Source: JAIBAJ01 sp965284645
GTDB lineage: Bacteria; Bacteroidota; Bacteroidia; JAIBAJ01
Direction: 5' to 3'
Assembly: GCA_965284645.1 (NCBI GenBank)
Contig: OZ260106.1
Location: 2,108,001 to 2,172,000 of the forward strand
Length of the DNA stretch: 64,000 nucleotides
In this document: positions 26,750 through 36,226 of the stretch, one piece after another
Layout of the letters: the number at the start of each line of letters is the position of its first letter
Position numbering within the stretch: the first letter of the stretch is position 1
Notes under the pieces: model-generated
What the model saw: only the letters and a program-made list of their open reading frames with translations
Told to the model about the DNA's origin: nothing
Database searches by the model: none
Made by a program: the position numbers and the translations under genes

Positions 26750-26775
26750 AAAAAGCAGCATGGAAACTGCTTTTT
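26750..26775 (+). terminator. Terminator of the DUF5686 gene
   Basis: AAAAAGCAG / CTGCTTTTT hairpin with an 8-base loop and T-run, 78 bases after the stop at 26672. It could work in both directions. The rest of 26673-27023 holds no gene that I can support. Confidence 0.7.
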
Positions 26776-26814
26776 AAAATAACCATCCAACGACCTAAAA
26801 ACTTCTAAAAAGTT

Positions 26815-26920
26815 AAGGATGGCTCACTAATATGTCGGAAAATACTAAAACATATTAAGTTAAACGAATTAGTATCCAAAGTATGAAACGATACAATTTG
26901 GGAAGGTTTTAGTAAAGCTC
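26815..26920. repeat. Degenerate repeat, left copy
   Basis: Shares GGAAAATACTA, ATTAAGT-AAA-GAATTA and GATACAATTTGG-AAGG with 27915-28005 in the same order and strand, with many substitutions. The pair brackets the exported-protein gene at 27024-27503. It looks like an old duplicated or mobile segment. Confidence 0.4.
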
Positions 26921-27023
26921 TACGCTTTAATCTATCGTTAAAGGCTGAGGACTTAGATGCCTAGCCAAGCTATGAAACAACGATGTGTTTGCCTGTTCAT
27001 TTTTGTTTGTTTTGATATCTTTA

Positions 27024-27503
27024 TTATTTTACAGGTAAGGGAGCTATTACATCAATTTTTATATCTAGGAGTTTTCGGCTGTTACCGAATCTTGTTTCTT
27101 GAATTATTTCTGTTATTAATATTGTATTACCAGGTTTAAGGCTTTTTATTTCCTTCAATGCTGCTTCGGGAATTTTTGAGCCCAAAACTTCAATTGTTTT
27201 TTCTTTACCTTTTTTATTAATTACTAGGTTAAATCGGGTTATTTTACTTTCATTATCTTCTACAAGCACTTCATTTAGCAAAGGAAGCACATCGGGGGTT
27301 ATACCCGCTCCATCTCCGTGAAAGTTGAGCGTAGCCTTAGGGCAAGGAATTGTTTTCATAAGCATATTGCCTGCCTTGTTTGGATCGTCAATGAAAACAG
27401 TGTCTTGGCAGGGTTGACCTTGCTTGGTTTGTGCATGGCAATTGATTATGGTTCCCACCAAGGTGATAATTGTTAGGGCAATGATGATGTATTGTTTGTT
27501 CAT
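27024..27503 (-). CDS. Small exported protein, possible GldM-C-like segment
   Basis: 159 residues with a signal peptide (MNKQYIIIALTIITLVGTII ... CHAQ). The mature part has two Cys (PCQDTVF, IPCPKATL). The C-terminal 60 residues (IKSLKPGNTILITEIIQETR, then RKLLDIKIDVI) resemble the last beta domain of the gliding/T9SS protein GldM (pattern LKPGD-I-I-E-I...G..R.L..I...I). The resemblance is from memory of the family and weak. The protein is far shorter than GldM and lacks the membrane anchor. Function unknown. Confidence 0.6.
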   Translation of the reverse strand: MNKQYIIIALTIITLVGTIINCHAQTKQGQPCQDTVFIDDPNKAGNMLMKTIPCPKATLNFHGDGAGITPDVLPLLNEVLVEDNESKITRFNLVINKKGKEKTIEVLGSKIPEAALKEIKSLKPGNTILITEIIQETRFGNSRKLLDIKIDVIAPLPVK

Positions 27504-28080
27504 TATTGTTTGTTAATTATAAGGTTTTTAATGATATTTTTTATTCCAAAAAGCTTGAACCATGGATGGCCGAGCAAAGCGTATCAACCACGTTCAACCG
27601 AATAAACCTAAACTTCAATTAGCATTAATAGCACTTCAAGTTCTTTTTATTTTAAGTTTTAATTTAATAGAAGATTTGCAATTCAGCACTTCCTCAAAAA
27701 AAACAACTTTGTTGTCGAGAATATCTGATTCTATTTTTAAGAGTTAAATTTTCAATGTCAAAGATAGTTAAATTCGTTAACCATTGCTTTATTTTCACAT
27801 TGTTTTAGGTAGGAAATGAACGGTTTATTATTGGTTAGGCTCAATAGGGTTTTAATGTTGGGGACTTCCAATAATTCCTTTCCAATTTAACAAACTGAAC
27901 TACAGGCTAGTAGGCCACAGTTAGCATACTAATTAATCAGAAAATACTACATTAAGTGAAATGAATTAAACGGAGAAGAAAGAGATTGATACAATTTGGA
28001 AGGATTTTTGGGATATCCCCTTATTATTTTACCTTTTTTATAAACAAAAACCCTCCTCGGGATTTATTAATCAATTTTCT
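27504..28080. other. Intergenic stretch with no supported gene
   Basis: Contains a 61-codon frame (27562-27747) with no support, the right copy of a degenerate repeat (27915-28005; GAAAATACTA and GATACAATTTGG), and GGATTTATTAATC at 28060-28072, a word also found inside the AACCCA/TGGGTT elements. The latter is probably the remaining left flank of the IS200-like element that follows. Confidence 0.5.
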
Positions 28081-28306
28081 ATGAGCTACTCTTTCACCAA
28101 AATTTGGATCCATGCTATGTGGACAACCAAAAACCAAACTAATATTATTCATCCCAGCTTTCAACCTAAACTATATACCGCCTTGGAAAGGCAATTCCTC
28201 GAACTGGGTTGTACCCCCAAATTAATCACGGGTAATTCAAACCATGTCCATTGCCTTTATCTTCAAAATCCTACTAAATCTATTGCCGAAGTCATAAAAG
28301 CAATTA
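28081..28306 (+). pseudogene. IS200-like / RAYT (Y1) transposase, 3' part lost
   Basis: The first 75 codons (MSYSFTKIWIHAMWTTKNQT ... GNSNHVHCLYLQNPTKSIAEV) are a tyrosine HUH transposase: the HVH metal motif lies in NHVHCLY near residues 56-62. After codon 75 the frame runs into a 178-bp repeat element, and stops at 28386. The catalytic Tyr helix and the C-terminal half (about 80 residues in intact relatives) are absent, and the 70 bases beyond the element do not resume it. The product would be inactive. Enzymes of this group mobilise short single-stranded hairpin elements. Confidence 0.8.
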
Positions 28307-28484
28307 AACCCAGATTACGCATTAGAAATCGTAATGAAGCTTTCAAATGCAATAAAGACGAGGGCTTCAGGTTAATTTTGGGGTGAAGGAATAGTAAACT
28401 ATTTTGAAGTCAAAAATTGTTCTGAAATCCTTGTATTTGAAGCAGTTGGAAGCTGTAATAGATTTCTAATGCTGAATTTGGGTT
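28307..28484. repeat. 178-bp AACCCA/TGGGTT element, copy 3
   Basis: Same length as and almost identical to 9338-9515; the match begins and ends exactly at AACCCA and TGGGTT, which fixes the element's ends. It interrupts the transposase gene after codon 75 and supplies 26 codons and a stop to the residual frame. Confidence 0.85.
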
Positions 28485-28552
28485 CAGTTCAAAAATAAGG
28501 GCTTTAAATCCATTCTTGAACCTAGTAAATCATAATTGTAGAGAATTTGAAA

Positions 28553-29875
28553 CTACCTCACAAACTTCACCAATTTCGACTCCCCATTGGTTTGAATTCT
28601 TACAAAGTAAACACCTTGAGACTGGGTAGATAAATCAAACTGGGTATGGTATTCCCTTTTCCCTTGTTGAGTTTCAGAATAAACTACCTGACCAATGCCA
28701 TTTAAAACTTCCATTTGGAAAGGCGAATGATTCGTCAAAACGGCATGCAAAGAATAGGCGCCATCTCCATTAGGGAAAAAGTCAAGCTTCATTTTTGTCT
28801 GTGCTTCGCTTAATCCAACTGTAATTAAATCCAAAGCCTGGGCAAATGTGTCCGACTTACAAATATTGTTGGCCACCAAACTAACATTGTAAACGCCATT
28901 ATCAGGAAAAGTATGGGTTGGATTTTCTTCAATTGAAGTAGTCCCGTCACCAAAATCCCAAAAATAACTTTCGGCATGTCCACTGGTATTGGTGAAGTTT
29001 ACTGTATTGCCTCCACCAGGTTGTGCGACATAGCCTGAAAAAATCAAAGAGGTATTCCCGCAAAAACTGGCTTTCTTAATAAAAACACCACTGTCATATA
29101 TTCCATCACTTACATCGGCAATCGCAATTCTAAAGTGGTAGGTATCCAAAGGTGTAACGGCTTTATACAATGGAATTGGTACCGTAAATCCATCATATTG
29201 AAGCATTTGGGAGGTTATCCCCGTATCGTTGGCCCAAAAATAAGAAGGTGTTGCTATAGCGTTGATGGTATTAACTGATATCGGATCTGTTGTGCCAGGA
29301 ACCAAGGCCAAATTTTCAGAGTTAACAATACCCGGACCAGAAATCCAAAATGCAAAAATATCATTATAACTTGAATTTACATATTCCGGATACTCCTCAG
29401 ATCCAAATACAAATTGAGAGGCATAAATGGTGTCTGCCAATGGAATAAAATCAAAATCTAAAACCACCGCATCCCGAGTCATCCCTGTCTGCGGTACCAA
29501 ATAATCCAATAAATAATCCCCTGGCGACTGGATGTCGTAACCCATACTTCCATTGCTATTCGGTCCATTGGCCATTACAGCCATGCCAGATGTCATTACC
29601 AAACCTTCGTTAAATCCCAATAATCCCAAACTGTCTGAATAAATCCCCATCGATTGCATAAATTGGGAGGTTATGTGGAAGTTCATAATTTCAACACAAC
29701 TGCCAAATAAAGTTGCCGCTATCAAACTGTCTGGTGCAGAACTGTTCAAATCCCTTACAACAGGTCCGTTCGATTTGAGAATTGGTCCAGAATAACCGGT
29801 GCGTTTGGTTTGTCCAAAAACAACAGAAATACTGAATAGCAAGGATAAAATGGTTAAAAAGGAAAGGTGTTTCAT
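28553..29875 (-). CDS. T9SS-secreted protein with choice-of-anchor L and PKD domains
   Basis: 440 residues. Signal peptide at 1-21 (LFSISVVFGQ). Residues about 40-275 match the choice-of-anchor L domain (GFNEGLVMTSGMA, SPGDYLLDYLVP, AVVLDFDFIPLADTIYASQF, VFGSEEYPEYV). Then a PKD domain (about 285-355: SYFWDFGDGTTSIEENPTHT), and a type A T9SS sorting domain in the last 80 residues (LDFFPNGDGAYSL ... QGVYFVRIQTNGESKLVKFV). It would be exported by T9SS to the surface or medium. The binding partner is unknown. Confidence 0.88.
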   Translation of the reverse strand: MKHLSFLTILSLLFSISVVFGQTKRTGYSGPILKSNGPVVRDLNSSAPDSLIAATLFGSCVEIMNFHITSQFMQSMGIYSDSLGLLGFNEGLVMTSGMAVMANGPNSNGSMGYDIQSPGDYLLDYLVPQTGMTRDAVVLDFDFIPLADTIYASQFVFGSEEYPEYVNSSYNDIFAFWISGPGIVNSENLALVPGTTDPISVNTINAIATPSYFWANDTGITSQMLQYDGFTVPIPLYKAVTPLDTYHFRIAIADVSDGIYDSGVFIKKASFCGNTSLIFSGYVAQPGGGNTVNFTNTSGHAESYFWDFGDGTTSIEENPTHTFPDNGVYNVSLVANNICKSDTFAQALDLITVGLSEAQTKMKLDFFPNGDGAYSLHAVLTNHSPFQMEVLNGIGQVVYSETQQGKREYHTQFDLSTQSQGVYFVRIQTNGESKLVKFVR

Positions 29876-30135
29876 GTAAAGGATTTTGTCAAATTTAGGA
29901 AATATCTGGAAATCAATGCCAAAAGTGGAAAAAATATGCGATGGATAAATAACGACTGGAAAGGAATTTAAGTTACAACCCTCGTGGAAGTAGTTTTATT
30001 AATTCCAAAAAGTAAGTGGTCTAAGGTCAATTCCAATAAGGGTTTCAGAAGTTTTAGGTGCCATTTTGGCCTTCCTCCCGAAATTATAAATATTCCCAAT
30101 TCGATGACCTAAATAGAAGTTTTTCTTTTTTAGGA

Positions 30136-30367
30136 TGCGGGCCCCCTACCGCAAATACCGCATTCTACTGGGTCTTAACTTTTGTGCATGGCGGTAGGGT
30201 CACGCTTTCGGCGCTAGTCCTCGGTCTGCAAAGGGCTACACCATCGCATAGGTTTCCCTTTTCCAATAACCTTCACTTTCCCCCATGTATAAATGTAGTG
30301 AAATGGTGTAGCCCTTTGCATCCCTGTGGGCTAGACTGCCTCTATCGTTGCCCGGGGCCTTCGTTCC
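30136..30367. repeat. GGCGGGTCCC-type structured element R3
   Basis: About 232 bp, beginning GCGGGCCCCCTACCGC and carrying TCCTCGGTCTGC (30218-30229), a stem AAAGGGCTACACCAT / ATGGTGTAGCCCTTT, and CATCCCTGTGGG. Compared with R1 the stem has C-to-A and matching G-to-T changes, so pairing is kept. It ends near CCCGGGGCC; no inverted right half is present. The rest of 29876-30568 shows no gene; TAGTCCAAT / ATTGGACTA near 30465 and 30540 is an inverted pair of unknown meaning. Confidence 0.7.
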
Positions 30368-30568
30368 GCCTTTGGTAGAAATTCAAACAGTAAAGCCTTA
30401 ATTTTAAATGGTACCCAAAATACAGAAGGAGCCATCCCTTCTACCATTTTTAATTTATAAATAGTCCAATAGCTATTTGTAAATTTAGATTGGAAAATGC
30501 CGATAAAAAAGATGTTTAGGCAAATTATGGCGAAACCTAATTGGACTATTACAGATTTACAATCGGTA

Positions 30569-31885
30569 TTATTTGCCCAACAAACTACCCGATAACCGCA
30601 GCAATTCTGTTTCTGCGAGTTTGGCACTGTATTCGGCATTCACCAATCTTGAATTAGCATCTAATAAAGCTTTTTCAACATCCTTTAATTCCAAAATTGT
30701 AGAACTGCCAGCCCTAAATCTTTCCCTTGCCACCAAGGCCGATTCCTCTGCTACTTGATGGTTGCTTTGTTCCAATTCCAAAATCCGTAAAGCATAATTG
30801 TATTTTCTAAAGGCAACAACCACAGCCGATTCTGTTTGGTTCCTGTTGTTCTCTATATCCAGTTTTTGGTTGGCTATGCCTAATTGGGCTGTCTTAACTC
30901 TTCTCCTTATATTTAATCCGTCAAATACAGTCCAACTTAGGTTTAATCCGGCGTTCAAACCCAAATTTTGGTTCAATTGGATGATACTGGCTTGGTTGGT
31001 AGAGCGTGAATAGGTATAACCAGCATTGCCAATCAACCTAGGATAAAAACCTGATTTAATCTCCTTTAAAGCCAATTCTGAAACCAAAATATTCTTCTGC
31101 AAATAAGCAAGTGTTGCATTGTTGCCTTCTGCTGCTTGTTTCAAATTTTCTAGGTTCAAATTTTTCTGAATACTAATTCCGGGTTCAACTCCAAAACTAG
31201 TTTCGGCCTTCCTTCCCATTACCACATTCAACTGCGCTTTAGCATTTTCTAAAGCCATCAACTGGTTCAATCTGGCCGATTTTTGCTCGTTCAAATCTAC
31301 GGTGCTCTGCAAATATTCCATTTTCGATGCTGAACCAATTTCCCACTTGCTTTTGGAAAGATTCATACGCTCCGTAAATATGGAAATGGTTGTATCTAAC
31401 ACATTCAGTAATTGTTGCTGCTTTACAATTTCCATATAAGCTACTACAACACTTTGAACGGTGCTTTCCATCTGTTGCCTTAATTGCAGCTCACCAACTA
31501 CACCCATAGTTTTCAATCTTTCATAAGCAATGAACATTCGAAACCCATCAAATAGGGTCCAGTTCAAACTTACCCCTGCTGTAGTATTGGTCGATTGTGC
31601 ACCTTTTCGATTAATTTCATTTCCGGTACTTAGTTTTTGTTGGGTATTGTTCACCGAAAATGATTCTCCAGCGCCAAAGGCCACGGTTGGCAACATTCCT
31701 GCATTACCAATAGTGGCTTCATTTTGGGCAATGGCAATATTGTTTTGGGCTATTCGAACGGAATAGTTGTTTTTCAAGGCTTCCTCAATGGCTGCCTGTA
31801 AACTCAAATTCTCCTGGGCTTTTCCTACCCATGCCACCAAGCCAAATACTAGGGTCCATAAAAAACGGTATGCTTTCTTCCTCAT
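30569..31885 (-). CDS. TolC-family outer-membrane efflux protein
   Basis: 438 residues: signal peptide (about 1-23, GLVAWVGKAQ), then two tandem OEP repeats of long helices with LSLQAAIEEALKNNYSVRIA at the start and the second repeat starting near ENLKQAAEGNNATLAYLQ. Typical end-of-helix segments (LSWTVFDGLNIRRRV, AGSSTILELKDVEKALLDAN) are present. It forms the trimeric outer-membrane exit duct of the RND pump encoded just upstream, separated by 6 bases. Substrate unknown. Confidence 0.93.
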   Translation of the reverse strand: MRKKAYRFLWTLVFGLVAWVGKAQENLSLQAAIEEALKNNYSVRIAQNNIAIAQNEATIGNAGMLPTVAFGAGESFSVNNTQQKLSTGNEINRKGAQSTNTTAGVSLNWTLFDGFRMFIAYERLKTMGVVGELQLRQQMESTVQSVVVAYMEIVKQQQLLNVLDTTISIFTERMNLSKSKWEIGSASKMEYLQSTVDLNEQKSARLNQLMALENAKAQLNVVMGRKAETSFGVEPGISIQKNLNLENLKQAAEGNNATLAYLQKNILVSELALKEIKSGFYPRLIGNAGYTYSRSTNQASIIQLNQNLGLNAGLNLSWTVFDGLNIRRRVKTAQLGIANQKLDIENNRNQTESAVVVAFRKYNYALRILELEQSNHQVAEESALVARERFRAGSSTILELKDVEKALLDANSRLVNAEYSAKLAETELLRLSGSLLGK

Positions 31886-31891
31886 CTTTTC

Positions 31892-34800
31892 TTATGCATT
31901 TTCAGTTGGAAGTAAATCAGAACTTTCTTCTTCGGGCTTATGCTCCCTGCTCATATAGGAATACATGGCCGGAATTACATACAAGGTCAAAATCAAGGAA
32001 AGCATCACTCCACCCGTAACCACTATGCCCATTCCTGTTCTGCTTTTTGATCCTGATCCTAAGGCCAAGGCAATTGGTAAAGCACCTAAAGCAGTAGCAA
32101 TACTGGTCATTAAAATAGGTCTCAGCCTGGCTACAGATGCCTCGCGAATGGCTTCTGCCTTTGATTTTCCTTTTTCTTTTAACTGGTTGGCAAATTCTAC
32201 GATTAAAATGCCGTTCTTGGTCACCAAACCTATCAACATAATCATCCCGATTTGACTGAAAATATTATTGGTTTGGTTGAAATACCATAGCGAAAACAAT
32301 GCACTTCCAAAGGCTAATGGAACGGTTAACATAATTACCAACGGATCAATAAAACTTTCAAATTGAGCAGCTAATACCAAGTAAATCAATACTAAGGCTA
32401 ACAGTAAAGCATACATCACATTCGACGAACTTTCAGCAAAATCCCTCGATGGTCCGGTTAAGGCAGTAGAAAAACTTTCATCCAAAACCTTTTTCTTGAT
32501 TTCATCCATGGCTTTAATTCCATCGCCTATGGTTTTTCCTGGTGCCAAACCAGCATTCACCGTTGCACTTTGGTAGCGATTATAGTGATACAATTGGGGT
32601 GGACTGCTACTTTCTTGTGCCAAAACCAAATTATCAAGTTGGATCAGCTCGCCTTTTGAATTTCGAACATACAATGATTTTAGGTCCAAAGGTTCATCCC
32701 GGTTAGCTCTGTCAACTTGGCCTATCACTTGGTATTGCTTGCCATTCATGGTGAAATAGGAAAAGCGCTGTCCACTAAAGGCCAATTGCATGGTTTGGGC
32801 AATTTCTCCTACCGAAACACCCAATGATTTGGCCTTTTCCCGGTTAATGGTAATGGTAAGTTCAGGACGGTTGAATTTTAAGTTTACATCAAACCCTTGG
32901 AAAGTTGGGTTTTTGCTAACTTCTTCCATGAAGTTTGGAATTACTTGCTGCAATTTCTCAAAATTAGGTGCCTGTAATACATATTGAACCGGCAATGATC
33001 CTCTTGGACCACCTCCTGCCGAAATTGTTTGCTCCTGTATCACAAAAACCTTGGCTTCCGGGAAGTTCTTGGCCTGTCCGCTCATATAATCGGCCAATTG
33101 CTGTTGGCTGCGCTTTCGATCGGAAGGATCAACAAATTTTAACCTGACAAAGCCAGTGTTTACGGCTCCTGATCCAGCAAAACCGGGTGCGGTAACGGTC
33201 AATAATACTTCCTTCTCCGGAATGGAATCGGAAATAAAATCGGTCAACCGAAGTAAAAAGTTATCGGTGTATTCGTATGAAGCTCCTTCTGGTGCTGTAA
33301 TGGAAAGCCTCACCCAGCTTCGATCTTCCAAAGGTGCCAATTCGGCCGGCAGACTTTTAAAAGTAAAATAACCAACGCCCATGGCAAAAAACAGAATGAT
33401 AAACGCCAACCACCTGTTTCTCAAAAATCCTTCTAGAGAATGCCGGTAGGTTTCATTCAGCCAAACAAAAAATGGCTCGGTCGCTACATAAAAACGGCTC
33501 TTTTTGTCGTTTTTACGAATCAACTTGGCATTCAACATGGGTGTTAAGGTTAATGAAACAAAAGCAGAAATTAACACTGCTGATGCGATGACCATTCCAA
33601 ATTCTTGGAATAATTTCCCAACAAAACCTTGCAAGAAAACAATAGGCAAAAACACCGCAGCCAAAGTGATTGATGTAGAAATTACGGCAAAGAAAATTTC
33701 GTTCGAACCAAGAATAGCCGCCTGCAATGGTTTATGTCCCTGCTCGATTTTCTTGAAGATATTTTCTGTTACTACTATTCCGTCATCAACTACCAAACCA
33801 GTGGCTAATACAATGGCCAATAAGGTTAAAACATTGATGGAGAAACCCAAAATATACATGATGAAAAAGGTTCCAATCAAAGAAACTGGAATGTCGATCA
33901 AAGGGCGGAAGGCAATTAGCCAATCCCGGAAGAAGAGGTAAATAATCAGAATTACCAATACCAAGGCAATAAATAAGGTTTCTTGAACCTCTTCAATAGA
34001 TTTCAAAATAAATCGGGTTTGGTCCAAAGCAATACCAAAGCTGTAATCTTTTGGTAAATCACGCTGAATAGCTTCGTATCGCTTGTAAAATTCCTTGGCT
34101 ATATCAACATAGTTGGCCCCTGGTTGAGGAACTACGGCCAATCCAATCATCGGAACCCCAGTTTGTCGAAGAATGGTTTCCTCATTTTCCGGACCTAATT
34201 TGGCATAACCTACGTCACTCAAACGTATCACCTTTCCTCCCGTATCCTGTATAATTAGATTGTTGAATTGGGCTACATCTTTTAGTTTTCCTGCTGCCTT
34301 TACGGTTAACTCGGTATTGTCGCCAACAATTTTTCCAGTGGGCAATTCTACATTTTCTCGGTCTAAAGCTGATTTGATATCCAATGGTGTAAGCTTGTAA
34401 GCTGCCAATTTCTTTGGGTCAATCCACAAACGCATAGCATATTTTTTTTGCCCCCAAATCTGTACATTGCTCACTCCCGGAATGGTTTGTAGACGTTGTG
34501 CTATCACATTTTCGGCATAATCACTAACTTCCAAAATATCGCGGCTATTGCTCTGCAAAATCATGGAAATAATAGCATCGGCATTGGCATCCGACTTAGT
34601 TACAGTGGGCATTCCATCAATATCCTGAGGCAATTGCCGTAGGGTTTGGGAAACCTTGTCGCGCACGTCGTTGGCAGCCGTTTCCATATTGATGCTAAGG
34701 TCAAATTCTACCGTAATTATGCTGGAACCTTGATTGGATGAAGAAGATATTGACCGAATCCCTTCGATTCCATTTATTGCCTTTTCAAGTGGTTCGGTAA

Positions 34801-34987
34801 TTTGCGATTCAATAATGTCGGCATTTGCCCCGGCATAATTGGTTCGAACAGTAATCACTGGCGGATCAACCGAGGGATATTCTCGAACACCTAAATAGGT
34901 ATAACCAATGGCCCCAAACAGGACGATCAGAATGTTCATGACCAAGGCCAGAACCGGACGACGAATGCTAATTTCTGAAATACTCAT
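31892..34987 (-). CDS. RND (AcrB/MexB-type) efflux permease
   Basis: 1031 residues, normal HAE1 length: 12 predicted membrane helices, two large periplasmic loops. The proton-relay Asp pair is in ATGLVVDDGIVVTENIFKKI in TM4. N-terminal ISIRRPVLALVMNILIVLFG and AGANADIIESQITEPLEKAI are family-typical, as is LIGLVTKNGILIVEFANQLK in the C-terminal half. It pumps compounds from periplasm or membrane using proton flux. The order MFP-RND-TolC on one strand with 6-13 base gaps indicates a single tripartite efflux operon. No local regulator is seen. Confidence 0.96.
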   Translation of the reverse strand: MSISEISIRRPVLALVMNILIVLFGAIGYTYLGVREYPSVDPPVITVRTNYAGANADIIESQITEPLEKAINGIEGIRSISSSSNQGSSIITVEFDLSINMETAANDVRDKVSQTLRQLPQDIDGMPTVTKSDANADAIISMILQSNSRDILEVSDYAENVIAQRLQTIPGVSNVQIWGQKKYAMRLWIDPKKLAAYKLTPLDIKSALDRENVELPTGKIVGDNTELTVKAAGKLKDVAQFNNLIIQDTGGKVIRLSDVGYAKLGPENEETILRQTGVPMIGLAVVPQPGANYVDIAKEFYKRYEAIQRDLPKDYSFGIALDQTRFILKSIEEVQETLFIALVLVILIIYLFFRDWLIAFRPLIDIPVSLIGTFFIMYILGFSINVLTLLAIVLATGLVVDDGIVVTENIFKKIEQGHKPLQAAILGSNEIFFAVISTSITLAAVFLPIVFLQGFVGKLFQEFGMVIASAVLISAFVSLTLTPMLNAKLIRKNDKKSRFYVATEPFFVWLNETYRHSLEGFLRNRWLAFIILFFAMGVGYFTFKSLPAELAPLEDRSWVRLSITAPEGASYEYTDNFLLRLTDFISDSIPEKEVLLTVTAPGFAGSGAVNTGFVRLKFVDPSDRKRSQQQLADYMSGQAKNFPEAKVFVIQEQTISAGGGPRGSLPVQYVLQAPNFEKLQQVIPNFMEEVSKNPTFQGFDVNLKFNRPELTITINREKAKSLGVSVGEIAQTMQLAFSGQRFSYFTMNGKQYQVIGQVDRANRDEPLDLKSLYVRNSKGELIQLDNLVLAQESSSPPQLYHYNRYQSATVNAGLAPGKTIGDGIKAMDEIKKKVLDESFSTALTGPSRDFAESSSNVMYALLLALVLIYLVLAAQFESFIDPLVIMLTVPLAFGSALFSLWYFNQTNNIFSQIGMIMLIGLVTKNGILIVEFANQLKEKGKSKAEAIREASVARLRPILMTSIATALGALPIALALGSGSKSRTGMGIVVTGGVMLSLILTLYVIPAMYSYMSREHKPEEESSDLLPTENA

Positions 34988-35000
34988 ACCCTAGTCCTGA

Positions 35001-36071
35001 CTATTTCGACGAAGTGAATTTTAATTTGCTTCCAGGTTTTACCGACAAAAGTCCTGATACAATAACCGTATCGCCAATCGAAACCCCCTTGATGATTTGA
35101 ATCTTGGTATCGTTGCGGAAACCTGTCTCTACTTTTGTTTCTTCTGCTATTCCATTGCGGGCGATGAAAACTTTTTGTCCTTTCAAGATTGGAATAATGG
35201 CTTGTGTGGGAAGCATAACAGCATCGGCACTGCGTTTAAGGGGAAGCTGAATTTCAGCAAAGCCGCCTGGCATCAATTTGCCCGAGGGATTGTTAGCCAA
35301 AGCTCTTACTTTAATGGTACGGGTGTTTTCGTCGATTTTCGGGTCTATGGTTGTGATTTTAGCCGAAAAATTACCCTCCGCTCCATCAATGGTAAAATGA
35401 ATGGTTTGTCCGGTTTTTACCAAGGAAGCGTATTTCTCTGGGACTGAAAAATCAAGCTTTACCGGATCGGTCTGTACCAAGGTGGCTATTGGTGTCCCCA
35501 CACTTACAAAAGCTCCTTGACTGATATTTTTTATACCTATCGTTCCGGAAAAGGGTGCCTTTATTTCGGTTTTGGCTAATTGGCTTTCTGTGTAAGCGAT
35601 ATCAGCTTGAAAAGTGGCTAATTGGTTGGCTGCGGCATCGTATTCTTCTTGACTGATGCCATTTACAGCTAAAAGTTTCTTCCGACGTTCCACATTATCA
35701 GCAGCCAATTTTTCTTGAAGTTTTAGTTTTTTCAAACTTGCCTGTAAGTCGGAGTCATTGATTTTTACTAGCAAACTGCCTTGGCTTACCCTGTTGCCTT
35801 CAGTAAAGGAAATTTTAATCACTCTTCCGGCCATTTCTGGCATCAATTCAACCTGTTCGTTGGCAACCAAGCTCCCTGAGATAAACACTTCATTGGCCAA
35901 GGTGTCGGGTTTTACAACATAACCTGTAACCAGCACTGGAGCATCTTTATTAGGGCCGCCTGGGCCACCCGGACCACCTTGTGGGGTTTCTTTGGTGAGA
36001 AATTTAAGTTTGATGGCCGCTAGTAGGCCAATGATCAAGGCTATAACTAAAAAAGTACGTAAGTTTTTCAT
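35001..36071 (-). CDS. RND efflux membrane-fusion (periplasmic adaptor) protein
   Basis: 356 residues with one N-terminal membrane anchor (LRTFLVIALIIGLLAAIKLK) and a Gly/Pro linker (GGPGGPGGPNKD) before the mature part. The lipoyl/barrel-sandwich halves are VELMPEMAGRVIKISFTEGN and TEIKAPFSGTIGIKNISQGA, flanking a helical hairpin (KKLKLQEKLAADNVERRKKL). Beta-barrel and membrane-proximal domains follow. It bridges the permease and TolC. First gene of the efflux operon. Confidence 0.95.
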   Translation of the reverse strand: MKNLRTFLVIALIIGLLAAIKLKFLTKETPQGGPGGPGGPNKDAPVLVTGYVVKPDTLANEVFISGSLVANEQVELMPEMAGRVIKISFTEGNRVSQGSLLVKINDSDLQASLKKLKLQEKLAADNVERRKKLLAVNGISQEEYDAAANQLATFQADIAYTESQLAKTEIKAPFSGTIGIKNISQGAFVSVGTPIATLVQTDPVKLDFSVPEKYASLVKTGQTIHFTIDGAEGNFSAKITTIDPKIDENTRTIKVRALANNPSGKLMPGGFAEIQLPLKRSADAVMLPTQAIIPILKGQKVFIARNGIAEETKVETGFRNDTKIQIIKGVSIGDTVIVSGLLSVKPGSKLKFTSSK

Positions 36072-36226
36072 AGAATCAACACATCGCCAATTGCATAGAA
36101 TTGGCTAAAAATAGACGAATGCGAAATAAGGGAATTATCACGCATTCGCCAACATTTAAACCTTAAAGAAAGCCAATCACTGCCTTGGTTAACAGAAATT
36201 GGGATTTAGAATGTACACGAAAAAGC

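Noticed and set aside
27562..27747. 61-residue hydrophobic frame
   Set aside because: No promoter or terminator, unusual start context, and no recognisable family; chance frame in A/T-rich DNA.
28081..28386. Intact 101-residue transposase
   Set aside because: The last 26 codons are part of a 178-bp repeat found elsewhere, and the C-terminal catalytic half is missing, so the gene is broken.
30331..30639. 102-residue frame overlapping the tolC end
   Set aside because: It overlaps element R3 and the real tolC gene; not coding.
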